Assembly (NCBI GenBank): GCA_019973155.2 | Contig: BPQB01000025.1 | Location: 248,001 to 312,000, forward strand | From: Phanerochaete sordida | Lineage: Eukaryota > Basidiomycota > Agaricomycetes > Polyporales > Phanerochaetaceae | Direction: 5' to 3' | Length of the DNA stretch: 64,000 bases | Shown here: piece after piece, positions 47,592 to 59,251 of the stretch | How positions within the stretch are numbered: position 1 is the first letter of the stretch | Layout: each line of letters opens with the position of its first letter | Notes under the pieces: generated by a model | The model's input: the letters and a program-made list of their open reading frames with translations, nothing else | What the model was told of the DNA's origin: nothing | The model's database searches: none | Position numbers and translations under genes: made by a program

Positions 47592-50500
47592 TGCGAGCAG
47601 CGGCGGGAGACCTGAGGAGAGGTGGTGGTGGTGGTTGGGTATGAAGATGCGAAGCCCCGGGCGTGAAAGTGCGGAGAAAAAAGACCTGGCAGCCTGCTGC
47701 GCGATCGTGGATGCTGTGAGGGCTTTGGTGAGCGCGAGAGGCCAAGTGAGGCCGCGAGGCGCTAGTTTTATGTTGGTCGTTCCGCAAAGGCAATCAGGTC
47801 CCACACTCGTCCTTGACAACTCCTCTTGTGTCTGCCCTGGCAACGAACCCCCGCAAATGTCATACACAGCGACCTCGCCTACCAATCGTTGTCCTCGATG
47901 GGCCGCGCCCACAACAGTTGCCCTGCAGGTCTTCATCTCCCGCGAAACCACATATAGGTTCCGCGCTTGGTCGGAGACCTCCGGTAGTCCGAAAGTGGCA
48001 TGCGCTGTGGAACGAACCTGTGCGGGCATCTCGACCTGATCATCGATGAGGAGCGGGATACTGCATTCGTGCCGTTCTTTCGGGCAACGATACCGCCCAG
48101 AGATCTTGAAAGCCTCGATGAGGTTAGCTGAGAGACTGCAAACTCACATCGTGGGGTGCCAAGTGTCGCAAGTGTCAAGTGAATATAGTAGAACAGATGG
48201 AGTACAAATACGAGCTAGGCGTCGTACCTATAGGGGGCTTAACTTGGATGCATGCCCTAACATGAAAGCGATGAGACCACTTACAGCTAGCGTTCGCGGG
48301 TGCTTCACTGTGCCGTGTCCCCGAGCCTGCGGTCTGACCGGCCTCATCGGACTGACTGGGTGTCGGTGTCATAGGCGACAGCCGATAGAGTACGTCCCTG
48401 TGCTGACGACAGTTCATGTGCACTTGTCGTGCTGTCAGCTAGAGATTCAGGGGTCCTAACTCTCCATAAATGCGCCCGACGGATCCTCCTGCGCCCTGAT
48501 GTCCTGGGAGATACACGGCGACCAGAGAATTCGCCTCGAAGATCCCTCTTTCTCCATGCGTGCAGCAGCCCTCGCATGCCCGGGTCATGCGCCCGCCCTA
48601 CGCGCCCGCCCTGGCTGACTCACCGCGCCGTCCGGCGACCCGCAGCGCGGACCTCGAGCGGCGCCCTCCAGGGGCAGCGCCGCACCTCCTGCGCGGCCGC
48701 GCGTGCATGGCAGGCCCCGCGCCGCGCGAGGCGCACCCGAGGCGATCCCCGCCTGCGCACACCGATCACAATCTGCTTCCGTGTCAAAGAAGGGCGCAGT
48801 AATCACCGTCGCTCGTGCTCGCACGGCGCGGGCGCCTGCACGGCGAGTCGTTGGGTCGCCGACGCCGTGCGCACCCAGGTGCCTGCGCCCCGCGGCCGCA
48901 CGCGCAGGTACCATGCTCTGCGGCCGCACGCACGGCAGAGCGGGTCTCAGGCGTGCGTTCCGTCTGCGCCGCGCCACGACAGACGCTGCGGGCGAGGGTC
49001 CTGGTGCGATCGCGGGCGAATCAACCCTGGGGCGCAGGAGGAAATCCGACTGACTTACGGGACGGTGCCTCCCGTCGGCGAGGCGAGCATCGCGCCCGTG
49101 GCGTCACATGCCGGCGACTCAGGTGCCTAGAGCATCCGCCCTCCCGCGCGGCGTGTGCCGTCGGAAATCGGAGGCTTAGTTCGAGCCAAGCAAATGGAAG
49201 GTGTAGACCTAGCTTGTGGAAGCCAATACAGCGTGAGAGGCTACTGTAAATGTACACGGAAGTTTGGAGGGTCCGTGTCTCATGATTGTGGGTGTGGTCG
49301 GCGAAAGCTGCGACCAAGGGCCTGCCGGGCAGGGTTCCTTGGATGTGTGAACCAGAAGGCGGAGTCCCTGCAACCTTCTCGAGTGCTATCGTGTCTCCGA
49401 GAGCTATTTGTAAGACTCTGACCTGCTCAGAGTGGCAGACGAGGCACAGGTGTAAGATACTTTGCAAGGAACGAGGAACGTTAAAGTTTTCGCAGCTTTT
49501 TCGACGTCGGGGCCAGCGTCGGGCAGGACTCTAGTGTCCGCTCTCCGACGAAGGGCCGGGCTTGCCTATGTATAGTTAGATGAGCACACTAAACATAGTC
49601 GACATCTGGAGACTAACCCGGCGACGCGCTGCAGGAGATCTCCCGCTTGCGGGCTCCCGCCAGAGAGGAAAACATCAACTTGGAGAGCCTGATTGGGACA
49701 TACACCGGAAGCTGCGCTCGGCGCCGGCGGTGATCCGACGAAGCCGGACTTGTGCGCGGGCGACCCCGGCCACCCCCGTCCGCTCCCGGGTCTCTCCTCG
49801 CCCGGCCTCGCGCTTGTTTCTCGCGCACACACCAGGACCTCCTCGGAGCCTTTTCCCTTCGCGCCTTCCCAGACGTGTTTGCTCGCCTAGCGGGCGATTC
49901 CAGAGTCCGCAAGCGACGCTGGGTGCCGTGGACTTCTCGGTGGAAGCCCCCGCGCGCAAAAAGTGCTCACATGGGCGCACAAACAGCAGCGGTGCCGTAC
50001 CCGACGTCTGCCGCTACCTCTAACTCTCAGAAGTTGACTTACGGGGGCGGCCCTGCCTCTTCGCTCTGATCTGATCGCAAGCCTGCAGACCTGGGCCGCC
50101 CGGCGATGATCGGTCCACGCTCCCCACTAGGGCTCTCGCCGGCGGAACGAGAGCTTGCGTCCATGACATGGGCAGGTACGCACTATCCCACGCCCTGCGC
50201 TGCTTGTTGACAGAGACCACAGACACACGCAGCGGGCGCTGCCGCCCGGCGGACTTTGTCGCCAAGCATCCTTCGAGGACGTGGACCGGTGTGCGGCCGG
50301 GCTGAACCGTTCTGCCGGCGCATTGCAAGGGCGTCGTGTGGCGGGCCGCCTAGCTCCCTGTCGTGATCCCTGCGCCGTGCGTTCTCATGGGCCTCGGGAA
50401 CGCGAGCACCTGACTGCGCGCCTGCGCGGGCTGCATTCCAGCTGTCTGATAGGGAACAGGAGAGGAGGACGAATACACCGTCGTGATTCGCCCGCAGAAC

Positions 50501-51047
50501 ATCACGGCTCTTCACAGGCCTCTTCACGGGCCCAGTCTCTGCTATGCGCGCACTACCAGAGAGCCATCAGCCGCCAGCGGGTGAGTTCGTTGGCTTGTTC
50601 GGCTCCTGCGCGCTGGGACTCGTCGCAGCAAGCAGCTTACTCGTCGGGATAGCTGGCAATCAATCGCAGGCCTTCGGGCTACACAAAGATTCACGAAACT
50701 GACCAATATTTACGAGTGATGCGGATGCTCGTCATCTCCATGTGTCGCAAGCGGCAGGGAGGGCCGATTCAGGCCTCCCAAGTTCCTCAAGTGCTGATTA
50801 CTGGCCTCCCACCCAATGGTCGTTAATCCCACAGGCGCACCTGAACCCTGCATCTAATGCCGTTCTGCCCCTTCAGCTGATTTCCTATACCAATCGGATG
50901 ACGTCGCGCTCTGCTCTAGTCCAGCGTTCAAACTGAGCCCGGGGCACACGAGCGCCGTGGGAGCTCGGCAATCGAGATCGAAGCAATATACAAAAGGTTC
51001 GTTGCGTAGATGTGCTATATGATACATGGCAGGATGCACGGGCCCTT
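47592..51047. other. Gene-poor GC-rich interval
   Basis: About 3.5 kb between the start of the GPI protein gene and the stop of the next minus-strand gene. Many overlapping frames exist (for example 48429-49130 on +), all compositionally driven with no motif, signal peptide or consistent splice-joined frame that I could support. I see no long repeat or transposon end. Confidence 0.45.
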
Positions 51048-51791
51048 CTACAATTTCCAATGCTGCACGTCGACTAGTGCCCGTTCGAACGGGAAATCGC
51101 CCTCCCAGCGTGCCGTGTCGTCCTGACTCGCAATCAGGGTCGCCTCGAGCTCCTGCAGCGTCGCGCGCGCTGCGTCGACGTCGGCCACACGCCCCGACCC
51201 AAACTCTTCTCGGCAACTCTGCAACGCCTGTGCGATGTCCGCGTCGACGGCCGCGAGCGTGTCTGCTAGTGGGCCGTCGAGGTCCCAGCGCAGGCCGAGC
51301 GTGCCGCGCGCGACGGACGTGAGGAGCGCGAGGCCCGCGAAGCCGAGGCCCGCGCCGTACAGCGCGCGTGCGCGGCGCAGGGTGGCCGGGAGCGAGGGGG
51401 ATGCTTCGGCGAGCCCGGCGGTGGGCAGCGCGTAGTGAGCCGAGGGCAGCGGTGCAGGGTGTCGTGTGCTCGTCTGCGCGAAGCGTTTCCGTGCGGCGGC
51501 GGTGAAGGCGGACGCGGTGCTGGGTGGGCAGCTCGCGAGCATCGTGCGCATGATCGCGCGGAGGCTGGGGCTGGGCGTCAGCATGCGGGCGCACGGCGTG
51601 CGGCAGGGAGAGACGCGTACTCGTCGGCCTCGGCGTTTGCGATGAAGCTGTCGACCATCAGGTTTCTGCAGGGCGGGGAGGTCAGCGGGCGCACGGCGGG
51701 GTGGGGGCGCTAGGCGCGGCGGGGGGACTCACACATGGGCGAAGCTGCCCTTGGGCTCGAAGCCGGCGTGGTTCGTCTGCGGGGCGGGCAT
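51048..51791 (-). CDS. Small conserved-looking protein of unknown function
   Basis: About 208 residues from exons 51733-51791, 51621-51665 and 51048-51570, all phases closing. The N terminus is MPAPQTNHAGFEPKGSFAHV. A helical part (DPSLRAIMRTMLASCPPSTA) is followed by an Ala-rich stretch and one hydrophobic segment (LYGAGLGFAGLALLTSVARG) that could be a membrane helix. The C terminus is amphipathic helical (LQELEATLIASQDDTARWEG). I do not recognise the family; the clean three-exon structure and codon bias are the support. Confidence 0.65.
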
Positions 51792-52760
51792 GGTGTGCGT
51801 GGCAGGGGAGAGGAGGGCGGGGGTCTGAGTGTGGGGTATGGGCGGGATACGTAAGGGGTCTTATAGGTCGCTGAGGCTCGCGGGGTGATCAGAAGTCGGG
51901 TGACAGGCGTAGGGCAGCCGTGTGGTGGAACATCGGCTCGGGTTCGTTCCAGGTACAAGACCACACAGACTGAAAAAGGGGATACTCGCCTTAACATTAA
52001 TCTCTGGATGTTCGGCCAATTGATGCATCGCCGGCGGCAAGGGCGAACAAGCGACGAGCCAGCATCTCGCGCAGAGAACAATCAGTCGACGCCTTCACCG
52101 CCTCGTCTTGTGCATCAAGAAAAAGGCTGACGGCTGCTCGCTGCGCATGCTGCAGCGCCGCGGTGGCCAGGCCGAGAGCCCGTGTCCGCGCGTTCGGAAC
52201 AGCGTCCAAGTGCGCGCAGACGCTGTCCGTGCCCAAGTCGATCTGCGCGGCGTCCAAAGTAGATCCCCGAAGACCCATGGGGCTCGTCTGCGAACTCCGG
52301 GCGCACCGAACCTTTGAGGGATCCAAGGATCCCAGCCTGCGCAGCGCTCAGGCAGAGCCACAGCGCCTCGCAGGGTCCACCCGGCCGGGATCAGCCTCTG
52401 CGTCGCCTCTCAACGACGTCTTGTTCGTCGTCGCTCTCTCCGCCGCAGCCTTGTCTCTGCGCTCCCGCTCTCCGCAAGGTTTCACCCGGCATCCAGACTG
52501 GACAGCGGGGTCTTATCGGGCTTTCACGCGCCATGCCGCCCTCCTGACACCGCGATCCTCGCCTCGACTCTCGCGCAATCCGTCTCCTTTCGAAGCCTTT
52601 CGAGGGTCCCGCTGCCCGCCCTCGCTTGATCCGAGGGCTGTGTCGCCCAATCTGACGGCTCGCAGATGGTCAATCATATAAGGACGACGAGGTAGTACGC
52701 TCCGTCCCAATTCGTGCCATACTCATCACATCTGCCATCCACACCTCACCTCTTGCGTCC
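51792..52760. promoter_or_regulatory. Shared upstream region of divergent genes
   Basis: Between the start of the small unknown gene (-) and the aldo/keto reductase (+). A TATAAG at 52678-52683 lies 77 nt before the reductase ATG. No additional gene recognised. Confidence 0.5.
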
Positions 52761-54334
52761 ATGGCTACCACCCAGGCCCCCCTCGAGACCTTTCGCCTCG
52801 GCAGGTTCACTGTCCCGAGGCTCTTCAACGGCCTCTGGCAGCTCTCCAGCAACGCCTGGGGCAGCGCGCCCTCGCCCAAGATTCGGCGACACATGGCCCA
52901 GTACGCTGAGCAGGGCTACATTGCCTTTGGTATGTCCTTCCTGCGATCCATGATTCTTTCTCTCACGCATGCTCTGCCACTGTATAGACATGGTGAGTCC
53001 GCAGAGTCACACCGGCTGAATGCTCAGCCTCATTTGCTAACGTGGATTTGGCATCGCGCATGCTTCTCTAGGGTACGTTCGCTGCCTTTCCTCCGCCGGT
53101 CGCGGACGCAGTGCTCACCAGCCTCTTTCCCCGACAGCTGATCACTACGGAAGCGCGGAGCTCCTCTTCGTACGTCGGCCTCGCACCCACTCCGACGTCA
53201 CTGCAGCATGCTGACGGGGCCCGGGCGCGCCTGCACAGGGCCAGTTCCGGCAAACACTGCCTGCGCCCACCGATGTCGTCTGCGCGACAAAGTGGTGTGT
53301 CTTCCGCCAGTTCACGCCCACGCGCGCCGCCGTCGAGGCCGCGGTGCAGGAGCGGCTCGAGCGCACGCAGAGCGCGAGCGTCGATCTCCTCCAGGTACGC
53401 CGTCCCCGCGCGCTCCGTCCTGCTCGCGCGCTCAGCGCTCGCCCCACAGTTCCACTGGCAGGACTACGCGGACAAGGGCTACCTCGCTGCGCTGCAGCAC
53501 CTGCAGGCCCTCCAGGCGGAGGGCAAGATCGGCGAGATCGGCCTCTGCAACTTTGACGCGATACACACGGACGAGATCTGCGCGTCGCTGGGCCCCGGCG
53601 CCGTTGTCTCTAACCAGATCCAGGTGTGCCTTCTATGTACTACACAGATGACCAAGCTGACAGCGAGACTTCGGCAGTTCTCACTCATCGACACCCGCCC
53701 GCTGCACGGTATGGCGGACGTGTGCGACAAGCACAACGTGAAGCTTCTCACGTATGGCACCCTGGTGCGTGCGCCGGCTGCGCGAGGCGGGGGCACAGAC
53801 TCACGCTGCGTATTTTTCCGCTGCACAGTGCGGCGGTTTCCTCTCCGACAAGTGGCTCGGCGCCGCGGAGCCCGATCTGTACTCGGGCAACCTCACGCCG
53901 TCGCAGCGCAAGGTACGCAACTCTCTGGCAGATGGACATGACCGCAGGCTGACAGCGCGGTCTAGTACCTCGACATGATCGTGAAAGCGTGGGGCGACTG
54001 GCCCCTCTTCCAGGAGCTGCTTACCGTGCTGCGCGCGATCGGGGATCGCCACGGCGGCGTGAGCATCGCGAACGTTGCGACGCGCTGGGTGCTCGACCAC
54101 GCCTGCGTCGGCGCCGTCATCATCGGTATGCCTGCCGTCTCTGTGCTTTGCGGCCACGCTCACGCGCACACAGGCTCGCGCCTCGGGATCACCGACCACG
54201 CCGCGGACAACACGAAGGTCATGGCGCTGCGGCTCGACGCCGCGGACCGCGCCGCCATCGAGGCGGTGCTCGACCGCTCCAACGGTCGGCGGCTCATCAC
54301 GACCATCGGCGACTGTGGCGCGGAGTACCGCTAG
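52761..54334 (+). CDS. Aldo/keto reductase family protein
   Basis: NAD(P)H-dependent (alpha/beta)8-barrel oxidoreductase of about 342 residues; substrate unknown. Exons 52761-52929, 52988-52992, 53072, 53138-53169, 53239-53394, 53450-53623, 53678-53764, 53829-53912, 53966-54125 and 54174-54334. The catalytic region reads FDMADHYGSAELLF (Asp and Tyr of the tetrad), CATKW carries the Lys, and LLQFHWQDYADKGYLAAL the His. Later motifs are GEIGLCNFDA, SNQIQFSLIDTRPLHGM, KLLTYGTLCGGFLSDKWLG and GAVIIGSRLGITDHAADN. To encode DMADHYG in frame, exons of 5 nt and 1 nt are required between strong splice signals. The start is the only ATG ahead of the first strand. Confidence 0.88.
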
Positions 54335-55962
54335 GCGGAGATCCGCGCGGGGCTCAGCGCAAGCAGGGCCCGCCGCGCAGCCGAGGGCATATTGGCAATG
54401 GGCGTGCGCGGGCGGCCCCGGTGTGTGCGTGTGTGTGCTCGCGCCCGCGCTAGTACTTTGCAGGCAGGGCCCTGGCGTGTCGCGCGTCCGCGCGGCTCGT
54501 GTGTGTACAGTAGCTGCCGCGTTGATCGCGCGGTGGGCATGCAATGCGAATTTGATTAATGCGGCGCACATGCCCCTTCGCGGGCCGCGGGAACCCAGCG
54601 GGACCCTCTTGCCCGCGGTGGCGACGGGTCGACACTCTCCTGACATCGCCTGTGTGCGCTGTGGCAACCGCAAGCGTGTGGTGAGTGCCATCAGCATCAA
54701 GGGCCGCCGGCGCCCGCCCGCCTGGTTTTCTTTGGCCTGAACGGTGCGCGATGTGGCGCATCGATTGCAGGAGCAGCTTGCGCCGGTGCTGCTGTGGTCA
54801 TCCCTACAACGTTCGCGGCAGTCTCATGTGCCGCGATCACCGTGCCTGCATACAGTTGGCACTGCTTATCATCGGACTGTAGGAGGTTCGTTTCACCCGA
54901 AAGCCTATACATTGCAGCCGACGTGCACAACTCCACTTTGAGAGCTCCGCTGTGCCAGGCCGCTGTTATACTAGTCAATGCGGCGCGCTGTTCATCGGCG
55001 CAGACTCTCAGGAACAGAACAGCCTCTAGTCTATGTGGGAAGATTGTCATTCCAGTGAGCACTGTGGCGATGTTCTGGCCGACTCTGCCGTAGGCTGATT
55101 CATTGGACGCTGGCCAAACAGGTTAGCTGCTCCAAGCTCGGCCAGGCCTCCCTCACCGGGGGACCCTCTTCCGCTCTGTTTCAGCCGGTGATCAGGGAGG
55201 GTGTCCTAGGTCCTGCACTCCAGCATTTTCCGGTGATGCGCGGCGCTTCTTTTCCATGTATGCCGCGGCGACAGGACAACACAGGATCCATGCAGTACAG
55301 CAATCAGCCCGGCGACGGATGGATTTACGGCCTGTCAGATAAGGCAAGTGTTTTAGTTCACAGTGCGGCGTGGCAGTTCGCTCATTTACAGTGATCGCAG
55401 CTGTCATGTGTTACTAGTAGCAAGGTATTCCTACAAGTTGCCGGCCCAGCGCTGCGACGTAGAGTTCGCGATGTCGCAGCCCGCCGAGTGCGACCTGGAA
55501 CACTCAGGCTTACTACACAGATGACAAAACATTGCTTCTACGCTCCACAAGCTAGCGACAGCTGACACTGACAAAATAGGTGTAGCGACGGGATGCACCC
55601 GTCGGTGTGTGGGTACGGGCTAGCCAGATCTCGCTTCTCTGCATGCTGCATTCATCGGAGCGGCTCGGAAGCTAAAAGTTGCCAGCCAGCGCATCTAATC
55701 ATATGCACTGAAGCTATGAGAGCTATGAGGAAATCCACATACAGTCTCCAAGTGCTGGGATGTTTTGCTAGCCCCCGGTGAGTGCGCATCACTGTTCTTG
55801 CATACCTGCCATAACGGGATGCTCTACAGAAGCACCGCTTCTCAAAGCGCCGGCGGCTGTGGACGCGCCTCGCCCGCGGACTGTCCCCAGCTTGCTTCTG
55901 TCCTTCAGCAGCGGGGATTCTTCCGTCCGAAACCTCGCGACTATCCAAGCTTTGTCTGTAGA
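54335..55962. other. Intergenic
   Basis: About 1.6 kb holding the 3' flank of the reductase and the promoter of PPT1. Frames found here have no supporting features. Confidence 0.5.
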
Positions 55963-57124
55963 ATGCTGTTTGCCTCGTTCTCGCGACTGTTTCTTGTGTC
56001 TTCGCTGCTGCCGTCTGCCGTCACTGCTGCGCCAACCGCGGAGGCGTTGCAGCCGGAAAAACGACCCCTGGTGATATGGCACGGCATGGGCGATTCTTAC
56101 AATTCCCCCGGGATGCTTGAAGTCATTGAGGAGATCAAGAATATGCACCCTGGCATATTCGTGCACTCCGTGCACCTCGCCGACGAGACGGACGATGACC
56201 GGAAGGCGGCATACGTGCGTGAACCTTCTTGCTTCCCTCGCACCCGGAACACAGATAGACAGGTCCACCCAGTTCGGCAACCTCAATGACCAGGTCGCAT
56301 TGGTCGCAGAGCAGCTCAGCAACATCACAGAGCTGCGACACGGCTTCGACGCCATCGGATTCTCGCAAGGTGCGCTGCATGGTGTGTCTACGAGTCGGCC
56401 GCCGCTTACACATGCCCGACCTCCTCAGCGGGGCAGTTCTTCCGTGCCTATGTCGAACGTTACAACTCACCACCAGTGAACAACCTCATCACCTTCGGCT
56501 CGCAGCACATGGGCGTCTCCGACATCCCGACGTGCAAGCCTTTCGACGTGACATGCCAGCTTGCACGCAGAGCAGCGCTGGGCAGCGTGTACAGCACATG
56601 GGTGCAGGCGAACATCGTGCAGGTGCGTGTGACCGCCCGCCCTCCGCCTAATTACGATCGCAGCACGCTGACGCGTGCACCGCCAGGCCCAGTACTTCCG
56701 CGACCCCGACCGGCTGCCGCTGTACCTCGAGCGGAACCACTTCCTGCCGGACATCAACGCCGAGCACGACGGCGCGCCGAACAAGACGTATCGCGCGCAT
56801 CTCGAGGCACTCCACAAGCTCGTGCTCGTGCTCTTCACGGAAGACACGATGGTCGTGCCGAAGGAGAGCAGCTGGTTCGGCTCGTACGCACCTGCGGAGG
56901 ACTCCGCAGAGAAGACGGTCATCCCCATGCGCCTGCAGCCACTCTACACCAAGAACCGCATCGGGCTGCGCACACTCGACGAGCGCGGCGACCTCGAGCT
57001 CGTCACCTGTGAAGGCGGGCATATGCGCCTCGCGGCAGAGTGTTGGGAACCGATCATCGAAAAGTACGTCGGCGGTGTCCTTGAGAACTCGCATGCCCCA
57101 GAGGCAGTGCTCAGGATTCAGTAA
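55963..57124 (+). CDS. PPT1: Palmitoyl-protein thioesterase 1
   Basis: Lysosomal/vacuolar alpha/beta hydrolase that removes palmitate from S-acylated proteins during breakdown. Four exons (55963-56214, 56273-56369, 56429-56622, 56687-57124) give about 326 residues. A signal peptide (MLFASFSRLFLVSSLLPSAV) precedes VIWHGMGDSYNSPGM (oxyanion region), DAIGFSQAGQFFRAYVERYN with nucleophile Ser115, LITFGSQHMGVSDIPTC, VLFTEDTMVVPKESSWFG containing the Asp and EGGHMRL containing the His. The residue after SQ is Ala at an exon junction, where animal PPT1 has GFSQGGQ. Length and spacing are as in human PPT1. Confidence 0.93.
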
Positions 57125-57639
57125 CTGTCCCACACGTTTATTTGCCCGGAAGATACCCTGTATGTAATTATATTCGTTTGAATCCGGTTGATGTACGGAT
57201 TGGTGTGCGCAACCGGTGTCCATAGTAGGAAAGATGATGCGACCAGCAGAGAAGAGAGCACATAACACTTCGGGTAGACAGCGGAGAATAGGTAAATCCA
57301 AGGTATTCAGGAGAGGTAGATGCAGGTATGTTCTCGTTATGACGACCATGGAAGAGTAAGGAGGGATAGCAGACCGTGACCTAGTGGATTTGTCGAAGGG
57401 GAGATGACATTCGGGTATTGATTATGGTGAGCAAGACGTTGTGCTACGCTCCGATGACAAGGAAGTGTAGTAGGTGTTCAGACACACCGCTGTTCGTCGC
57501 GCGCGAGCGCATTCGTAGGGTACGAGGATATACTCGAGTAGAGAGCTCTTGCAGTAGCGGTACAGCCTTCGGTTGAGGAGCAGGCGATGTCGTGAGATGT
57601 GTAGGAGTACTCGGCGCGAGGGATATCGTAGGGACTTAT
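57125..57639. other. Intergenic, convergent 3' ends
   Basis: Holds the 3' flanks of PPT1 and of the truncated gelsolin-gene paralogue. Nothing else is recognised. Confidence 0.55.
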
Positions 57640-58371
57640 TCAGCTCTTGACAAGACTTGAGCTGAGCTTCTCGGCGCTGAGCTGGCGACGTTCTTCAGCT
57701 TCCCTGATGCGAGCCTTCACCATTGACTCTCCTCCAGATGAAAAGGCAGGCGCGGGCTCCTCGGCGGGCTGTTGAGGGCTAGCGACCTTCGCGGCTAGTG
57801 CCTCTGCCTCTGCCTGCAGCCTGCCCTTCGCCGCCAACCCCGGCAGTGCGATCCCTCCACGCCCAAACACGGGATGCGGTGCGGTGATCTTGCGCTGCTC
57901 GTACTGCGTGGCGTCGTACGCATCCTGCTGCGGCGCGTGCTTGTTCAGACGGGGCGCGGTCGCGCGTCCACCGATGAAGGCGGCGAGGGACATGGGCTCG
58001 GGCGCGCGGCCTTGCGCAGCGGGACTGGGCCCATTTCGCACCGGCGTGCCCCACAGCGGCAGCGAGGTCGGCAAGTTGTTCGATCTCTTCGCGCCGGCTA
58101 GGAGAGGGCGGGCCTGGTTGGGTGAACCCAGCTAGCGCAGGAGGGAGCGACACATACAAGGATCGGTGTTTGCCTCGCGACGCAGACGTGCTGCCCTCGC
58201 TGTGATGGTCTCATCCTCGGGCTCCTGCGTCTCCGATCCCTCGCCCTTCTCGGCCTGCCACTGCATGGCCCTGGCTTTGGCCTTCAGCTGCCACTCTGTG
58301 AGGCCTGCCTCAGGCTTCGCGGGTGCATCGGCGGCGCCCTGCTGGCCATCGATGTCTACACGGTCTGTCAT
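57640..58371 (-). CDS. Truncated paralogue of the gelsolin-like gene (N-terminal part only)
   Basis: Two exons, 58158-58371 and 57640-58097, give about 223 residues. It repeats the N terminus of the protein encoded at 39463-44055. Shared pieces include PAKPEAGL-EW near the start, PMSLAAFIGGRATAPRLN, KHAPQQD and ITAPHPVFGRGGIALPGLAA. The first intron sits at the matching place with the same phase (after a codon's first base) in both genes. The copy stops at SSSLVKS, where the parent continues SSSPTKDWLAARQ. No gelsolin repeat follows. The frame is intact, so it could be a short functional protein; it may also be a decaying partial duplicate. Confidence 0.75.
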
Positions 58372-59251
58372 GTCGCCTAAGCGGATCGAGCGGTCGCCTT
58401 GGGCAGGTCAAGAGGTCGCCGAGAGGAGGACTGTCTCCAGCGTGGGGTCGTGCCCTGAGGGCGAAGTATTGGTACAAGCGACCCCAGGTCGCACGCACAT
58501 CCATCACGACCCCGTGCACCTCACAGCGTCGCACGGTCTACAGCTTCTCAGTCACCCGACACAGGGTACGTCGCCTGACATAGCATATGTCAAAAATTTG
58601 GCGATACGAATCTGCTGGATCCATCTTTCGTCATTGCAAAGCGGTGAACACGTCCGCCAACGGGCTGTAAATCCTCTACGGTGCTAGAGTCCTGAGCGGC
58701 ATGGGGACCGATGCCACGGTGTAGCACAGCTGTCGGATTGACGTCGCGAGTTTCTTCGCTGTCAGTAGCTTCTACAGACGCCTACGCGTAAGGTAGCGGC
58801 ATCGATCATCCTCGAATAATGCAGTCGTCGAGGACCAGGTGGAATAGATTGCGCGCCGCAGTTGCTCAGGTGAGCCCGAGCCTGACGCCCTTGCGGAGCT
58901 CGTCGCATGCGACAAGCCTAGCGTATGTATGCACTTCACTTGTGTTCATTATCACCGCACCTGAGATCCGACGAAACACTCCATATTCCTACTTACGCAA
59001 GAGACATTTATGCAGGTACCCAAGACTGCCAGTAGTGCTCACAGTGGATGTCCGGACGAGTGCGACGTGGATACCAGAACGGAGAAAATGCGATAACCAA
59101 AGATCAGAGCAAAGAACACAGAGATTAGCCCTCCTATGGGGGTCGTTAACGACGAACGCAAATAAACAAGCGACAGCGGGAAGGTGGGAGATGGAGGTAT
59201 CCAACGGGAGTAGATAGAAGGGGGAAGGGCAATACGACGAGGACAAGCGGG
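58372..59251. other. Intergenic
   Basis: Upstream region of the truncated paralogue and 3' flank of the large membrane protein gene. No further gene recognised. Confidence 0.55.

Noticed and set aside
48429..49130. 233-residue plus-strand frame
   Set aside because: Arg/Ala/Pro composition, no start context, no domain, and several equally long overlapping frames.
52993..53137. A single long intron between ACATG and CTGATC in the aldo/keto reductase
   Set aside because: It would put the rest of the protein out of frame (one base short) and destroy all later AKR motifs; the 1-nt exon model restores the frame using strong splice signals.
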